Of a stretch of 64,000 nt of DNA, positions 1 through 7,548 are shown piece by piece. The position numbers and the translations under genes are program-made. Each line of letters begins with the position of its first letter. Position 1 is the first letter of the stretch. The DNA lies in the NCBI GenBank assembly GCA_900457075.1, contig UGYN01000002.1, positions 806,001 through 870,000 on the forward strand, in the 5' to 3' direction. The stretch is from Serratia quinivorans (GTDB lineage: Bacteria; Pseudomonadota; Gammaproteobacteria; Enterobacterales; Enterobacteriaceae). The notes beneath the pieces were generated by a model that saw nothing but the letters and a program-made list of their open reading frames with translations, did not search any database and had not been told where the DNA came from.

Positions 1-1
1 T

Positions 2-520
2 CTGGCCAGCGGTGAAGCAGACATCGCCATCCGTTACAGCCCCACCGCCAATCCGCCGCCGCACTCCCGCGAACTGCTCGCCGATGCCTTCGCGCCGTTA
101 GCCAGCCCGGCCTTTCTTGCCGCGCACCCTCGTCACATTACGGTCACCGATTTGGCGCTGTCGCAGTTGATCCACTCGCCGTGGAAGGATGGACAGAAGA
201 TGGGTGTCGCCGGCTGGCAAGACTGGTTCGCCGCCTTTGGCGAAGGCACCCCGGCACCGCGCGGTATTCTCACCTTTAACAGCGTCGGCCATGCCCTGCA
301 GGAAGCGATAGAAGGTAACGGCATCGTACTCGGCAGCCTGGCAGTCGCGCAGGATGCCCTGGCCACCGGTAAGCTGGTTCGGGTGTTAGGCGACGACCGA
401 CAACTGCCCGCCGCCTACCACTACCGCCTGTGCTGGGCGGACAGCGCGTTCGTTAGCGCCACCACCCGCCGCTGGGTGAATCTGCTGCTGCAGGCGGCAG
501 ACCAACCCCCAGCGTTCTGA
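2..520 (+). CDS. LysR-family transcriptional regulator, C-terminal part (partial, GcvA-like)
   Basis: The frame is open from the left edge of the window, so the N-terminal helix-turn-helix and the start lie outside it. The visible part begins with ASGEADIAIRYSP, typical of the effector-binding domain of GcvA-type LysR regulators, and continues through VGHALQEAIEGNGIVLGS, the usual second-subdomain motif, to a normal end (RRWVNLLLQAAD). The family binds DNA as tetramers and responds to small ligands. The target genes cannot be told from this fragment. The family call is firm; the GcvA-like label is a resemblance only. Confidence 0.85.
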   Translation: MASGEADIAIRYSPTANPPPHSRELLADAFAPLASPAFLAAHPRHITVTDLALSQLIHSPWKDGQKMGVAGWQDWFAAFGEGTPAPRGILTFNSVGHALQEAIEGNGIVLGSLAVAQDALATGKLVRVLGDDRQLPAAYHYRLCWADSAFVSATTRRWVNLLLQAADQPPAF

Positions 521-595
521 CGCAGCACGTATTGCGCCCACAGCAGTGAAAAATCCAACTATTTTATAATCAATTTTTTTGCTGCGAGACACACC

Positions 596-1357
596 GTGGA
601 CAGACAACGCTACCTGCAACATATTGGATTCGCAGGCATCCCCAAGCCCGACCTCCTGACGCTGCAACAGTTACACCGCTGCCATATGCTGAGCGTACCC
701 TTTGAGAACCTGAGCATTATTTATCGCCAGGGGATTCATCTGGAGGAACCGGCGCTGTTCAATAAAATTGTCGAACGCAACCGCGGCGGCTTTTGCTATG
801 AGCTGAACCGGCTGTTTGCCGCGCTGTTGAAGGACATCGGCTTTAACGTGCAGTTTATTTCCGGCGAAATCCGCGCGCGCGACGGCAGCTTCGGCGCGCC
901 CTTCGACCATATGGCGCTGATGGTGGAGCTGGATCAGCCGTATCTGGTGGACGTGGGGTTTGGCGATTCGTTCCTGACGCCGCTGAAGATCACCACCACA
1001 GAGCAGCAACCGCAGACCAGCGGCACCTTCCATTTAGAGCAGGAGGGCGAGACTTATTACCTGGAACGCAGAAACGGCGATAATCGCTCGCATGCCAAAA
1101 CCCTGTACCGTTTCACTCTGCAGCCCCGCGAGCCGAGTGAGTTCGACGGCATGTGCCACTACCACAGCACCTCGCCGCAGTCGCATTTTACCCAGCGGCT
1201 GGTGTGTTCGCGGCCAACGGAAAATGGTCGGGTGACTATCAGCGAGAACAAACTGATTATCACCGAAGATCACCAACGCCATGAATCGACGCTGCATTCC
1301 GAAGACGAACGGCGTGCTGCGCTGATGCGGTATTTTGGTATTGATCTGGAAAGTTGA
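596..1357 (+). CDS. nhoA: Arylamine N-acetyltransferase (NAT)
   Basis: A 253-residue cytoplasmic enzyme expected to transfer acetyl from acetyl-CoA to arylamines and hydroxylamines. The catalytic triad of the family is visible: Cys67 in RGGFCYELN, His105 in FDHMAL and Asp119 in LVDVGFG, with spacings close to those of characterised bacterial NATs. The N-terminal VPFENLSI segment is also typical. The start is GTG; no better ATG lies upstream in frame. It stands alone, 75 bp after the LysR gene on the same strand, so regulation by that protein is possible but unproven. A perfect palindrome follows the stop. The gene symbol follows E. coli usage. Confidence 0.9.
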   Translation: MDRQRYLQHIGFAGIPKPDLLTLQQLHRCHMLSVPFENLSIIYRQGIHLEEPALFNKIVERNRGGFCYELNRLFAALLKDIGFNVQFISGEIRARDGSFGAPFDHMALMVELDQPYLVDVGFGDSFLTPLKITTTEQQPQTSGTFHLEQEGETYYLERRNGDNRSHAKTLYRFTLQPREPSEFDGMCHYHSTSPQSHFTQRLVCSRPTENGRVTISENKLIITEDHQRHESTLHSEDERRAALMRYFGIDLES

Positions 1358-1370
1358 GAATATCACCGTG

Positions 1371-1392
1371 GCGGATGAAGCGCTTCATCCGC
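1371..1392. terminator. Perfect 22-bp palindrome after the NAT gene, terminator-like
   Basis: GCGGATGAAGC is followed directly by its reverse complement, giving an 11-bp stem 14 bp after the NAT stop. There is no T-run on either strand, so intrinsic termination is not certain. Confidence 0.45.
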
Positions 1393-1436
1393 TAAATAGC
1401 AGCGCCTAATAGTGCTACAGATGAAGAGTGTTCAGG

Positions 1437-1607
1437 TTATGCGCCAGGCTTTCCATTCTGTTCAGCTAGTAAAATGCGCGCAAACACGTTTTCCATTTCA
1501 CTCACTTTTTTTATAAATTCTTCCGGTGAATACACTACCCCGGCGTGTGCAATATAGTGCAGCGCCATTTCACGAGATTATTGCGTCACCCATTGATTTC
1601 TTAACAT
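1437..1607 (-). pseudogene. Small ORF of about 56 residues interrupted by an in-frame TAA
   Basis: On the minus strand TAAGGA precedes an ATG at 1607 at good spacing. The frame reads MLRNQWVTQ, then TAA at 1578-1580, then continues open as SREMALHYIAHAGVVYSPEE through to NGKPGA and a stop. The downstream part looks coding (helical, acidic, phage-regulator-like in size), and CAA to TAA is a one-base change. Either it is a broken small gene, or translation restarts at the internal ATG at 1568, giving 43 residues. I do not recognise a function. Confidence 0.45.
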
Positions 1608-1672
1608 ACTCATATCCTTAAATAATAAAATTCGATCCGCCGCCATTCAGACAGCAGACTTTCGGTATAAAA

Positions 1673-2239
1673 TTAATTAAATAACTTAGACAGCTTAACC
1701 AAAGAATAGGGCGTATTATCTAAACCCAACTTCTTCAGCGCGTTGATTTTTTGGCTGCTGATGGTTTTTATGCTCTTGCTTGTTCTGCAGGCAATTGCCG
1801 TTGGACTCAAGCCTGACAAGGTAAGTTTCAGAACGTTATATTCTATAAAAGATAAAATCTCGCGTTTCCCTTCAATGCCAGAAAACGCCTCTCCCTCTAT
1901 GACTTCGCGCTCAAACACCTCAACGCCGGCCTCTTCCTCAATAAACCTAAGCGTTTTCATGGATAAATATTCCATAATTGCGATAACCCGCTTTTGCGCA
2001 ATGAAGATGATATCCCGATGTCCGTAAAAATGCGCATTCCTTAGCAAGGGTAAAATGGTTGGGTAGTCGTCATCTGTAATATGAATTAAAACTATCGCCT
2101 GACCAACATCACCCCCGCTAAAATAATCCGGCCCAATAAATGCCATTTCATAGCCTGTTTTATTTTCAAAAACGGCCTTTAATGCCAGCCTGGTGAACTG
2201 GCATTGACTCATCAATAATATTTTTTTCATTTCGGCCAA
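1673..2239 (-). CDS. LuxR-type (HTH) transcriptional regulator
   Basis: A 188-residue protein. The C-terminal 60 residues carry the LuxR/GerE helix-turn-helix pattern: LTLSGLSPTAIACRTSKSIK, then TISSQKINALKKLGL. The N-terminal half (MKKILLMSQCQFTRLALKAV) resembles a response-regulator receiver but lacks a clear phospho-acceptor Asp, so it may be phosphorylation-independent, as in the RcsB/BglJ/FimZ-type regulators around fimbrial operons. It is the last gene of the leftward island, 45 bp after the oligosaccharyltransferase. The region is AT-richer than its flanks. Regulation of the fimbriae is inference from position. The start could be either M1 or M4. Confidence 0.75.
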   Translation of the reverse strand: MAEMKKILLMSQCQFTRLALKAVFENKTGYEMAFIGPDYFSGGDVGQAIVLIHITDDDYPTILPLLRNAHFYGHRDIIFIAQKRVIAIMEYLSMKTLRFIEEEAGVEVFEREVIEGEAFSGIEGKREILSFIEYNVLKLTLSGLSPTAIACRTSKSIKTISSQKINALKKLGLDNTPYSLVKLSKLFN

Positions 2240-2284
2240 TACGCTAAAGAGTAAAAAGATTTCTGGAGTAGACAGTTATTGCCG

Positions 2285-4024
2285 TCAGAAGCTTGAGCGC
2301 GCAAACCGCCTGTCATGAGGAAACAATAACGCCGCCTCGTACCGCAGTTCATCGGCCCGAACATATTGTTGCTGTTGATACAAGATAACCAACAGGTTGG
2401 CGTAAACGTTTTTATCAATGCGGTGATTCAGATAACGCTGCGCCCATTGGGCATAGGTTTCCAGCCGCTGCTCGTCACGAGTTCGGTTAAAGGCGAGCAA
2501 GACTGCCAACTGGCGATCAAACTGCAGGCGATCGTCATGCATCCAACTCGCCCAGCCCGGCAAGGCGTCCACCTGCCGCATATCCTGCAACCCGCCGCGC
2601 TCCGCCTGGGTCAATACCAACCCGCTGTAAAACCCAGTCGCCATAACGAATAGCGCCGCCAGTGACAGGGCCAGCATCGGCAGTCGCCATCTTTTCAACC
2701 CTGCCTCGGTGCCAAGGCGCGGACTGACCAGCCGATCGAGCATTGCCAGCAACAACAGGAACACCAGCCAGTGCAGTGCCGACAGGTAAAACGGGTATTC
2801 GGTTTGGCTATGCAATGCAATCGGCAGCAGCGCCACGCATAGAGCCAACGCCTCACCCGCCGATGCCTTACCGCAGGCAAAGGCCCGCTTGTCGCGCCAG
2901 CGGGCGTGGGCCAGCAGTTTGATGCCCGCCCGCACCAAGAGCAACGCACCCAGCAGCGCGACCACGCCCCCTTCCACCCACCACAGCAGCAATTCGTTAT
3001 GCGGATGACGGGCGATTTCGGTCACCGCCGTGGGCGGGGTTTGGTTAATGCGAAAATGCTGAAAACTGTACTCAAAACCGCCGTAGCCCCAGCCAAGCAG
3101 CGGCTTTTCGGCGATCATCGCCAGCGTATCGCGCAGCATGGTGTAGCGCGCATGGTTGGAGCCGGCATGGCTGGCGTAGCGCAACGCACCGCCCAGCTCA
3201 CTCCCCCACCACAGCACCAGCACGCCCACCAGGGTGCCGCCGGCAACCAGCAGTGAGGCAATGGCGACAGCCTGCGGATGACGGCGGCAAAAACACAGGA
3301 TAAACAGCCCCAGCACCAGGGCCCCCGCCAGCCAGCCGGTGCGGGATTGCACCCACACCAACACCATCGGCAGCAGCACCAACGCCGCGGCCAGGGCGCG
3401 GCGACGCCAGCTTTCTGCACGCGGATCCAGTCGCTGGAACCCTGGCAGCACATACGCCGCCAACGCCAGCGCCAACCCGGTGGCAATAAAACTCGCCAGC
3501 ACGTTTGGCTGCTGGAATATGCCAAAGGCGCGCGAGCTGCCGGAGGGGATCCAGGATTGTGCAATTGCTGGCGCAAACAGCTGCAACAGCACGATTAATG
3601 CCTGAAGCACCGCCGCCGATAAAATCAAATACAGCACCGCATGGCGCTGGCGTGCGGTCATGCGCACCTGCAGCCAGGTGAAATAGAACGCCGCTCCGGC
3701 AAATAAACCAGCCAGCCGCCAAACGGCGGCGCTTTGCCATTCGGGCCGGGTAAATATCACCGGCAGTGCCAACAGCAAACCGGCGGCTATTATTGCGCGA
3801 CAGGTCGGCGTTATCACAACCCGGCACAGCGGTGTTGCCCGCCAGCAAACACCCATTAATAGAGCCGCTCCGCCGTAGACCAGCAGATTAAACGGCAGCG
3901 CCAGCCCCGCGCCACCGCGATTGGGGATATAGATCGCCAGTGGTACAAAAAGTAAAAAGACAAATAGGAGAAAAATACGATCGAAGATCATTGGCATTAC
4001 CGTATTAAAAATTGGCGAAAACAT
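2285..4024 (-). CDS. PglL/Wzy-family O-oligosaccharyltransferase or O-antigen ligase-like membrane protein
   Basis: A 579-residue polytopic membrane protein with about 12 hydrophobic segments. Family landmarks visible in order are AFGIFQQPNVLASF (QPN motif), VQSRTGWLAGAL, GWGYGGFEYSFQHF, RHPHNELLLWWVEGG (the large periplasmic loop with HPHNE) and LPIALHSQTEYPFYLSALHW. The last is characteristic of PglL/PilO bacterial O-oligosaccharyltransferases rather than plain Wzy polymerases. PglL enzymes move a lipid-linked glycan to Ser/Thr of exported proteins, classically pilins. It lies 190 bp downstream of the fimbrial adhesin on the same strand, so a fimbrial subunit is a natural candidate acceptor, but this is inference. 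The start is uncertain among M1, M10 and M12; no strong Shine-Dalgarno is visible. Confidence 0.8.
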   Translation of the reverse strand: MFSPIFNTVMPMIFDRIFLLFVFLLFVPLAIYIPNRGGAGLALPFNLLVYGGAALLMGVCWRATPLCRVVITPTCRAIIAAGLLLALPVIFTRPEWQSAAVWRLAGLFAGAAFYFTWLQVRMTARQRHAVLYLILSAAVLQALIVLLQLFAPAIAQSWIPSGSSRAFGIFQQPNVLASFIATGLALALAAYVLPGFQRLDPRAESWRRRALAAALVLLPMVLVWVQSRTGWLAGALVLGLFILCFCRRHPQAVAIASLLVAGGTLVGVLVLWWGSELGGALRYASHAGSNHARYTMLRDTLAMIAEKPLLGWGYGGFEYSFQHFRINQTPPTAVTEIARHPHNELLLWWVEGGVVALLGALLLVRAGIKLLAHARWRDKRAFACGKASAGEALALCVALLPIALHSQTEYPFYLSALHWLVFLLLLAMLDRLVSPRLGTEAGLKRWRLPMLALSLAALFVMATGFYSGLVLTQAERGGLQDMRQVDALPGWASWMHDDRLQFDRQLAVLLAFNRTRDEQRLETYAQWAQRYLNHRIDKNVYANLLVILYQQQQYVRADELRYEAALLFPHDRRFARSSF

Positions 4025-4214
4025 AGCATGCGTAATTCGGATTTGAGCTTGATTCCCCCGTGTCTATTTCAGCCAGCCCCGTTTATCGGCGGTATGTGCC
4101 CATCATGACGGGCAGTATACCGGTGTCCGGCCCCCGCCGCCGGGGTGTCATGGCTCGGGTGGGTTGGTGACATCCAAGTCCGCACAATATTGGGTTGGAC
4201 CCGTCACCAAATGA
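4025..4214. other. 190-nt non-coding gap with strong hairpins between adhesin and oligosaccharyltransferase genes
   Basis: No ORF. At 4091-4121 GGTAT/ATACC and TGCCC/GGGCA form a nested stem. At 4164-4210 TTGGTGAC pairs with GTCACCAA, and inside it TCCAA pairs with TTGGA, extended by TCC/GGG past a bulged G. A short CCCC/GGGG stem lies between them. Neither large hairpin is followed by a T-run on either strand, so these are not ordinary intrinsic terminators. It could be a structured RNA or an mRNA-stabilising 3' end. Confidence 0.5.
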
Positions 4215-5009
4215 TTAGTTGTACGACACGTTGACTATCGCGCTGCCCGTAAATTGACCGGCACCAAGCAAATCGAGACTCACGCCCCGTACACGCAGCG
4301 GGAGTTTCTCAGCGACGTTGCGGTGCGCCTTGACGGTTTTGGGTTTCCCAAATCCGGCGCCCCAGTCGAGGAGCGCATAGGAGTCCGAAGCCCCCCCCAG
4401 GGGGATCCGTTCCCGGCTATTCGTCTCGATCAACACAGAGGCCTCGTCGGTACAGGTCAGGGTGACGTTGTTTACATTTACTGTAGGCGCGGTACCCCCG
4501 AGAGCGGCATGCAGATCCACGTTGATGTTGTTTGGTTTTACGTCACAAGTCTTAGCCTGTACTATCCCCTTTGCGCAATTTGATACGATCGTCCCCTCGA
4601 TCATCTCCCCGGAAATGCCGGCTGCTAGCACTACACACGGGTTATCCCCTAGTCCCGCCGGAAGGTAGTCCGACCCATTGCGGTTTTTGTCACGCACCGA
4701 ATTCCACCACTCTTCGAGTGTGGGGTAGCTATTCGGCGGTTTTGATGATGTATATCCTTCGACGTCGGCCGTCACATATCCGCCCCGGCCTGCGGGGAGC
4801 CAAAGTTCATCAATCGTATAGAGGCTTAGCCGGCAAAGATTACCGTAAGCCCAGCATGGGTTGTTCTCGCCGGGTGACGGACCTCCCACAACTCGAGCAG
4901 TGAAATATCCATTCACTGTTTCAGGTACGGTGATAACGGAAATGAGCATGGTCGCACTCACATACATGGGGGATAAATATAGAAGGGTCGCGAGCAGATG
5001 GTTCTTCAT
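4215..5009 (-). CDS. Probable fimbrial tip adhesin (MrpH/PapG-like two-domain)
   Basis: A 264-residue exported protein with signal peptide MKNHLLATLLYLSPMYVSA. The first 150 residues form a unique domain with Cys52, Cys59, Cys125 and Cys145. The last 110 look like a pilin domain: Cys155 and Cys186 bracket VKPNNINVDL and TVNVNNVTLTC, and the end is GSAIVNVSYN, the donor-strand style terminus of chaperone-usher subunits. Longer than the other subunits and last in the cluster, it fits a tip adhesin. It has few His residues, so the His-based zinc site of MrpH is not evident. Its codon use and base composition are visibly less GC-rich than the adjoining genes, suggesting separate origin or exchange. 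It starts 38 nt after the RT stop with a weak ribosome binding site. Confidence 0.65.
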   Translation of the reverse strand: MKNHLLATLLYLSPMYVSATMLISVITVPETVNGYFTARVVGGPSPGENNPCWAYGNLCRLSLYTIDELWLPAGRGGYVTADVEGYTSSKPPNSYPTLEEWWNSVRDKNRNGSDYLPAGLGDNPCVVLAAGISGEMIEGTIVSNCAKGIVQAKTCDVKPNNINVDLHAALGGTAPTVNVNNVTLTCTDEASVLIETNSRERIPLGGASDSYALLDWGAGFGKPKTVKAHRNVAEKLPLRVRGVSLDLLGAGQFTGSAIVNVSYN

Positions 5010-5047
5010 AAATATGTCTCTGTATTTTCTCTATCCGGCAGATACCG

Positions 5048-6025
5048 CTAAATATCATCCAATGAATGACCCAGTATTCCTTCTGCCCATATTGCCCACC
5101 GTGCCTCGTACGTTCGCACCCGCGATTCAGTCTCTGTCGATGACAGCCCCTGTCGGCGAGCCTGCTCATAAAGCCGCGCGCGTCGTGCACGATGGTTTTC
5201 CAGCGCTCTGGGCGCTATGGTGGACCCCGTGGGGGTAAACCATACCCCCAGCCAGTCAAAACCCTGTGCAATCCTGCCCAGTTGGGTTTTGTCCGGGTGG
5301 GTTTCAAACCCGCCCAGGTCAAAAAATTCATGCAGCCGCTTAACGCTGCGCCGCAGTTGCCAGCGGGTGCGGGTAAACAGCAAAAAGTCATCCATATATC
5401 GCGCATACCACAGGCCCTCCTGGGCGTTAAAAAAACTGTCAACATGATGCAACAGGCTGCCGCCAATCAGCGGGCTCAGCGCACAACCCCGGCAGATGCC
5501 GCTGGGTGGGGTATAAAACTCACCGCCGTCTTCTACGCTGTAATGCACGTATTGCTGAATCACATCAAACAACACCGGGTCGGCCACATGCCATTTCAGC
5601 TGATTGATCACCTGATGCTTACGGATATGCCGGTAGTAACCGCGAATGTCCGTTCGGTAGACAAAGGCATATTCTCCGCCGGTCAAGGCAGCCCGTACTT
5701 CCGCTACCGAAACCACGCTACCGCCATGCCCGCGCAAGTGCATGCAACGGGCAGGTTTTGGCAGCAGGGGCTCCGCCAGCAGCGCAGCCCACTTCAATAT
5801 CAGCGCATCCTGCGCGCACCACTGCACCCAACTGCGGCTACCACGCCGCAATACCTGCATCGGTGCCAGCCGGTAATCCCCACTTTGCAGTTGCTGATAC
5901 AGCCGGTCGTCCTGCTGCGCCCAGTGAAAGCGCAAATGCCAAATGTCGGCATTGGGTGGCGCGTGGCGGCGACGTTGGCACAGCCAGCGCCAGGCGGCTT
6001 GCCATGCCGCCGCGCGGTTATTCAT
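5048..6025 (-). CDS. Stand-alone reverse transcriptase inside the fimbrial operon
   Basis: With the chosen start the protein has 325 residues. Palm motifs are intact: FVYRTDIRGYY (121-131, metal-binding Asp126), GICRGCALSPLIGGSLL (176-192), YARYMDDFLLF (207-217 with the YMDD catalytic Asp pair), THPDKTQLGR (242-251) and GFDWLGVWF (255-263). No maturase, endonuclease, protease or other fused domain is visible. The start at 6025 is chosen because ATGAATAA overlaps the stop of the preceding pilin gene by 8 nt, the same coupling style used throughout this operon; an in-frame ATG at 6070 would add 15 residues inside the pilin gene. It lacks the retron VTG signature and no group II intron RNA is evident. 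From memory it resembles stand-alone bacterial RTs with the TRWxLRRxV...HPDKTxxGR...GFDxLG pattern and no settled function. Its role here is unknown. Confidence 0.9.
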   Translation of the reverse strand: MNNRAAAWQAAWRWLCQRRRHAPPNADIWHLRFHWAQQDDRLYQQLQSGDYRLAPMQVLRRGSRSWVQWCAQDALILKWAALLAEPLLPKPARCMHLRGHGGSVVSVAEVRAALTGGEYAFVYRTDIRGYYRHIRKHQVINQLKWHVADPVLFDVIQQYVHYSVEDGGEFYTPPSGICRGCALSPLIGGSLLHHVDSFFNAQEGLWYARYMDDFLLFTRTRWQLRRSVKRLHEFFDLGGFETHPDKTQLGRIAQGFDWLGVWFTPTGSTIAPRALENHRARRARLYEQARRQGLSSTETESRVRTYEARWAIWAEGILGHSLDDI

Positions 6026-6545
6026 ATTCCAGGCTAAAGGTCGCCACCGCGCTGAACGGCCCGCGTTCAATGGTTTTATGCTTCAACGCGTCCGGTTCAC
6101 CCTGCACATAAGCCTGTGCCGTCAGGGTGTTGGCCCCGCTCACCAATGCCTGTGCCTTGCCTTGCTGGTTAATGGGTAAGGGATCACCCTGCGGGGTTTC
6201 CATACCGATGGCGATGCCGCTGGCCTGGCTGGCACCGTTTAGCGCCAGCAACCCCGGCAGCGCGGTGCTTTCATTACCGCTGAAGGTCACCCTGACCGTT
6301 TTGCCCAGGCTGAGATCGCACTGCGCCAAATGCAGCTTGAAGGGTTGGCCGTGGGTGCGGGTGTTCAGATACAGGTACTTGTCGATTACCGTGTCAAAAT
6401 CCAGCACCACCGTTTCATCGCCCGGCGGGATCACGCAGGGTTCGGCCACCAGCGCGCCATGCAGGCGCATATTGTCCGCCGCCAGACTCAACGGGCTGCA
6501 CAGCAGCAGCGCCGCAGTTGCGCACCAACCTGCTTTATTCACCAT
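6018..6545 (-). CDS. Fimbrial minor subunit (FimA/MrpG-like)
   Basis: A secreted pilin of about 175 residues with a signal peptide ending SPLSLAADNM. The core shows one Cys in AEPCVIPPG and a second in LAQCDLSLG, the standard pilin disulfide, then VRVTFSGNES and a C-terminal FSAVATFSLEYE donor-strand-like end. The ATG at 6545 is preferred over the ATG at 6563 because GGAG lies 7 nt before it; the upstream ATG overlaps the previous stop as ATGA. Its own stop overlaps the RT start by 8 nt. It is likely an adaptor or tip-proximal subunit. Confidence 0.85.
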   Translation of the reverse strand: MVNKAGWCATAALLLCSPLSLAADNMRLHGALVAEPCVIPPGDETVVLDFDTVIDKYLYLNTRTHGQPFKLHLAQCDLSLGKTVRVTFSGNESTALPGLLALNGASQASGIAIGMETPQGDPLPINQQGKAQALVSGANTLTAQAYVQGEPDALKHKTIERGPFSAVATFSLEYE

Positions 6546-6559
6546 GGTTCTTCTCCGGC

Positions 6560-7036
6560 TCATTGGTACACCGCCAGCAGGGTGGCCGTGGCCTCAAATG
6601 CTCCTTCCTTCAGCGCTGCGCCCGGCCGTTTGACCGGCACTGCTTCCAGTGTGGGCGGCGCGTTCAGCTTGATGGGGATCGGTTGATTCAACGTAAACCG
6701 CTTGCCGTTTTGCAGCAGGCGAACGGCCAGATCGTCCACGTTGCTCTCGATCGCCGCCTCGTCGTAATCCGCCGGGGTGCCGACCACTTCCAGCGTCATG
6801 CTCCATGCCCCGGCACCGGGGCCGCAGGTGATCCGGTAGTTCACCGGTTGCAGGTAGTTAACGCCATCCACCTTGGTGACCCCGACTCGGTTGCCGAAAT
6901 CGACATCCACCTCGCCGCCGTCGTTGATGGTGCACGGCGGCGGTTCGATCAGCGTGCCGGAAAAACGCATGTTGTCCGCCGCCACAGCCGGGCCGCCGAG
7001 GGCCATTAACAGAAAAATGCTGCCGTATCGCGCCAT
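6560..7036 (-). CDS. Fimbrial minor subunit (MrpF-like)
   Basis: About 158 residues, with a signal peptide ending GGPAVAADNM. PPPCTINDGGEVDVDFGN and RITCGPG hold the two pilin cysteines, and it ends FEATATLLAVYQ. It is clearly paralogous to the next subunit upstream (shared PPPC...IN...VDFGN and TxEVVPVKxxGA patterns). A GTG at 7054 overlaps the upstream stop as GTGA and is an alternative start; the ATG at 7036 has GGGG at suitable spacing and the better signal peptide. It acts in the periplasm and outer surface as a chaperone-usher subunit. Confidence 0.82.
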   Translation of the reverse strand: MARYGSIFLLMALGGPAVAADNMRFSGTLIEPPPCTINDGGEVDVDFGNRVGVTKVDGVNYLQPVNYRITCGPGAGAWSMTLEVVGTPADYDEAAIESNVDDLAVRLLQNGKRFTLNQPIPIKLNAPPTLEAVPVKRPGAALKEGAFEATATLLAVYQ

Positions 7037-7050
7037 TGCCTCAGCCCCTT

Positions 7051-7548
7051 TCACTGGTATTCCACCTTCATCGTCGCCCCGGCAGAAAACGCCCCACCGC
7101 TCAGCGTCGCCCCGGCCTGCTTGACCGGCACCACCTCAAACGTCGGCATATTGGGGTAGGTAAAATTCACCCAGGTGTTGATCGGCTGCCGATTACCGTT
7201 GCGCAACAGCGCCACCCCCAAATCATCCTTGTTAGTTTGCAGTACATCGCTGTCAAAACCGGCGCCGGTCCCCTGAATTTGCATTTTCATTGCATTGTTC
7301 GGCGCATTTTTGCACTCCACCGAGTACACCACCTGCTGTTTCTTGTAACTGCCGTCGATGCGGGTGGTCATCACGTCGTTACCGAAATTCACTTCGATCA
7401 GGTTATTGTTGTTAATCACGCACGGCGGCGGCGCGACGATGGTCACTGTCACTTTGATCGTAGTGACCGCCTGCACCTGCTGGCCGTACAACAACACCAA
7501 CGCCGCCAACCCACAGCCGGGTAAACACTGTCTAAACCTTGCCTTCAT
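7051..7548 (-). CDS. Fimbrial minor subunit (MrpE/F-like)
   Basis: 165 residues. The start at 7548 overlaps the stop of the previous subunit as ATGA. A signal peptide (MKARFRQCLPGCGLAALVLL, cleaved near VQAVTT) precedes a pilin domain with APPPCVINNNNLIEVNFGN and YSVECKNAP. The end, GAFSAGATMKVEYQ, is donor-strand-like. The open frame runs upstream into the preceding gene only because that gene carries a frameshift; the apparent 388-residue fusion is not a real protein. Its closest visible relative is the next subunit downstream. Confidence 0.83.
   Translation of the reverse strand: MKARFRQCLPGCGLAALVLLYGQQVQAVTTIKVTVTIVAPPPCVINNNNLIEVNFGNDVMTTRIDGSYKKQQVVYSVECKNAPNNAMKMQIQGTGAGFDSDVLQTNKDDLGVALLRNGNRQPINTWVNFTYPNMPTFEVVPVKQAGATLSGGAFSAGATMKVEYQ

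Noticed and set aside
4025..6025. Diversity-generating retroelement
   Set aside because: No template/variable repeat pair, no Avd gene and no C-type-lectin-like variable domain could be found by eye; the RT lacks the DGR-type SQ motif after the fourth block. Kept only as an untested possibility.
5048..6070. Retron or group II intron RT
   Set aside because: No VTG motif or msr/msd-like region upstream (the upstream sequence is pilin coding), no maturase or endonuclease domain, and no intron domain V-like hairpin.
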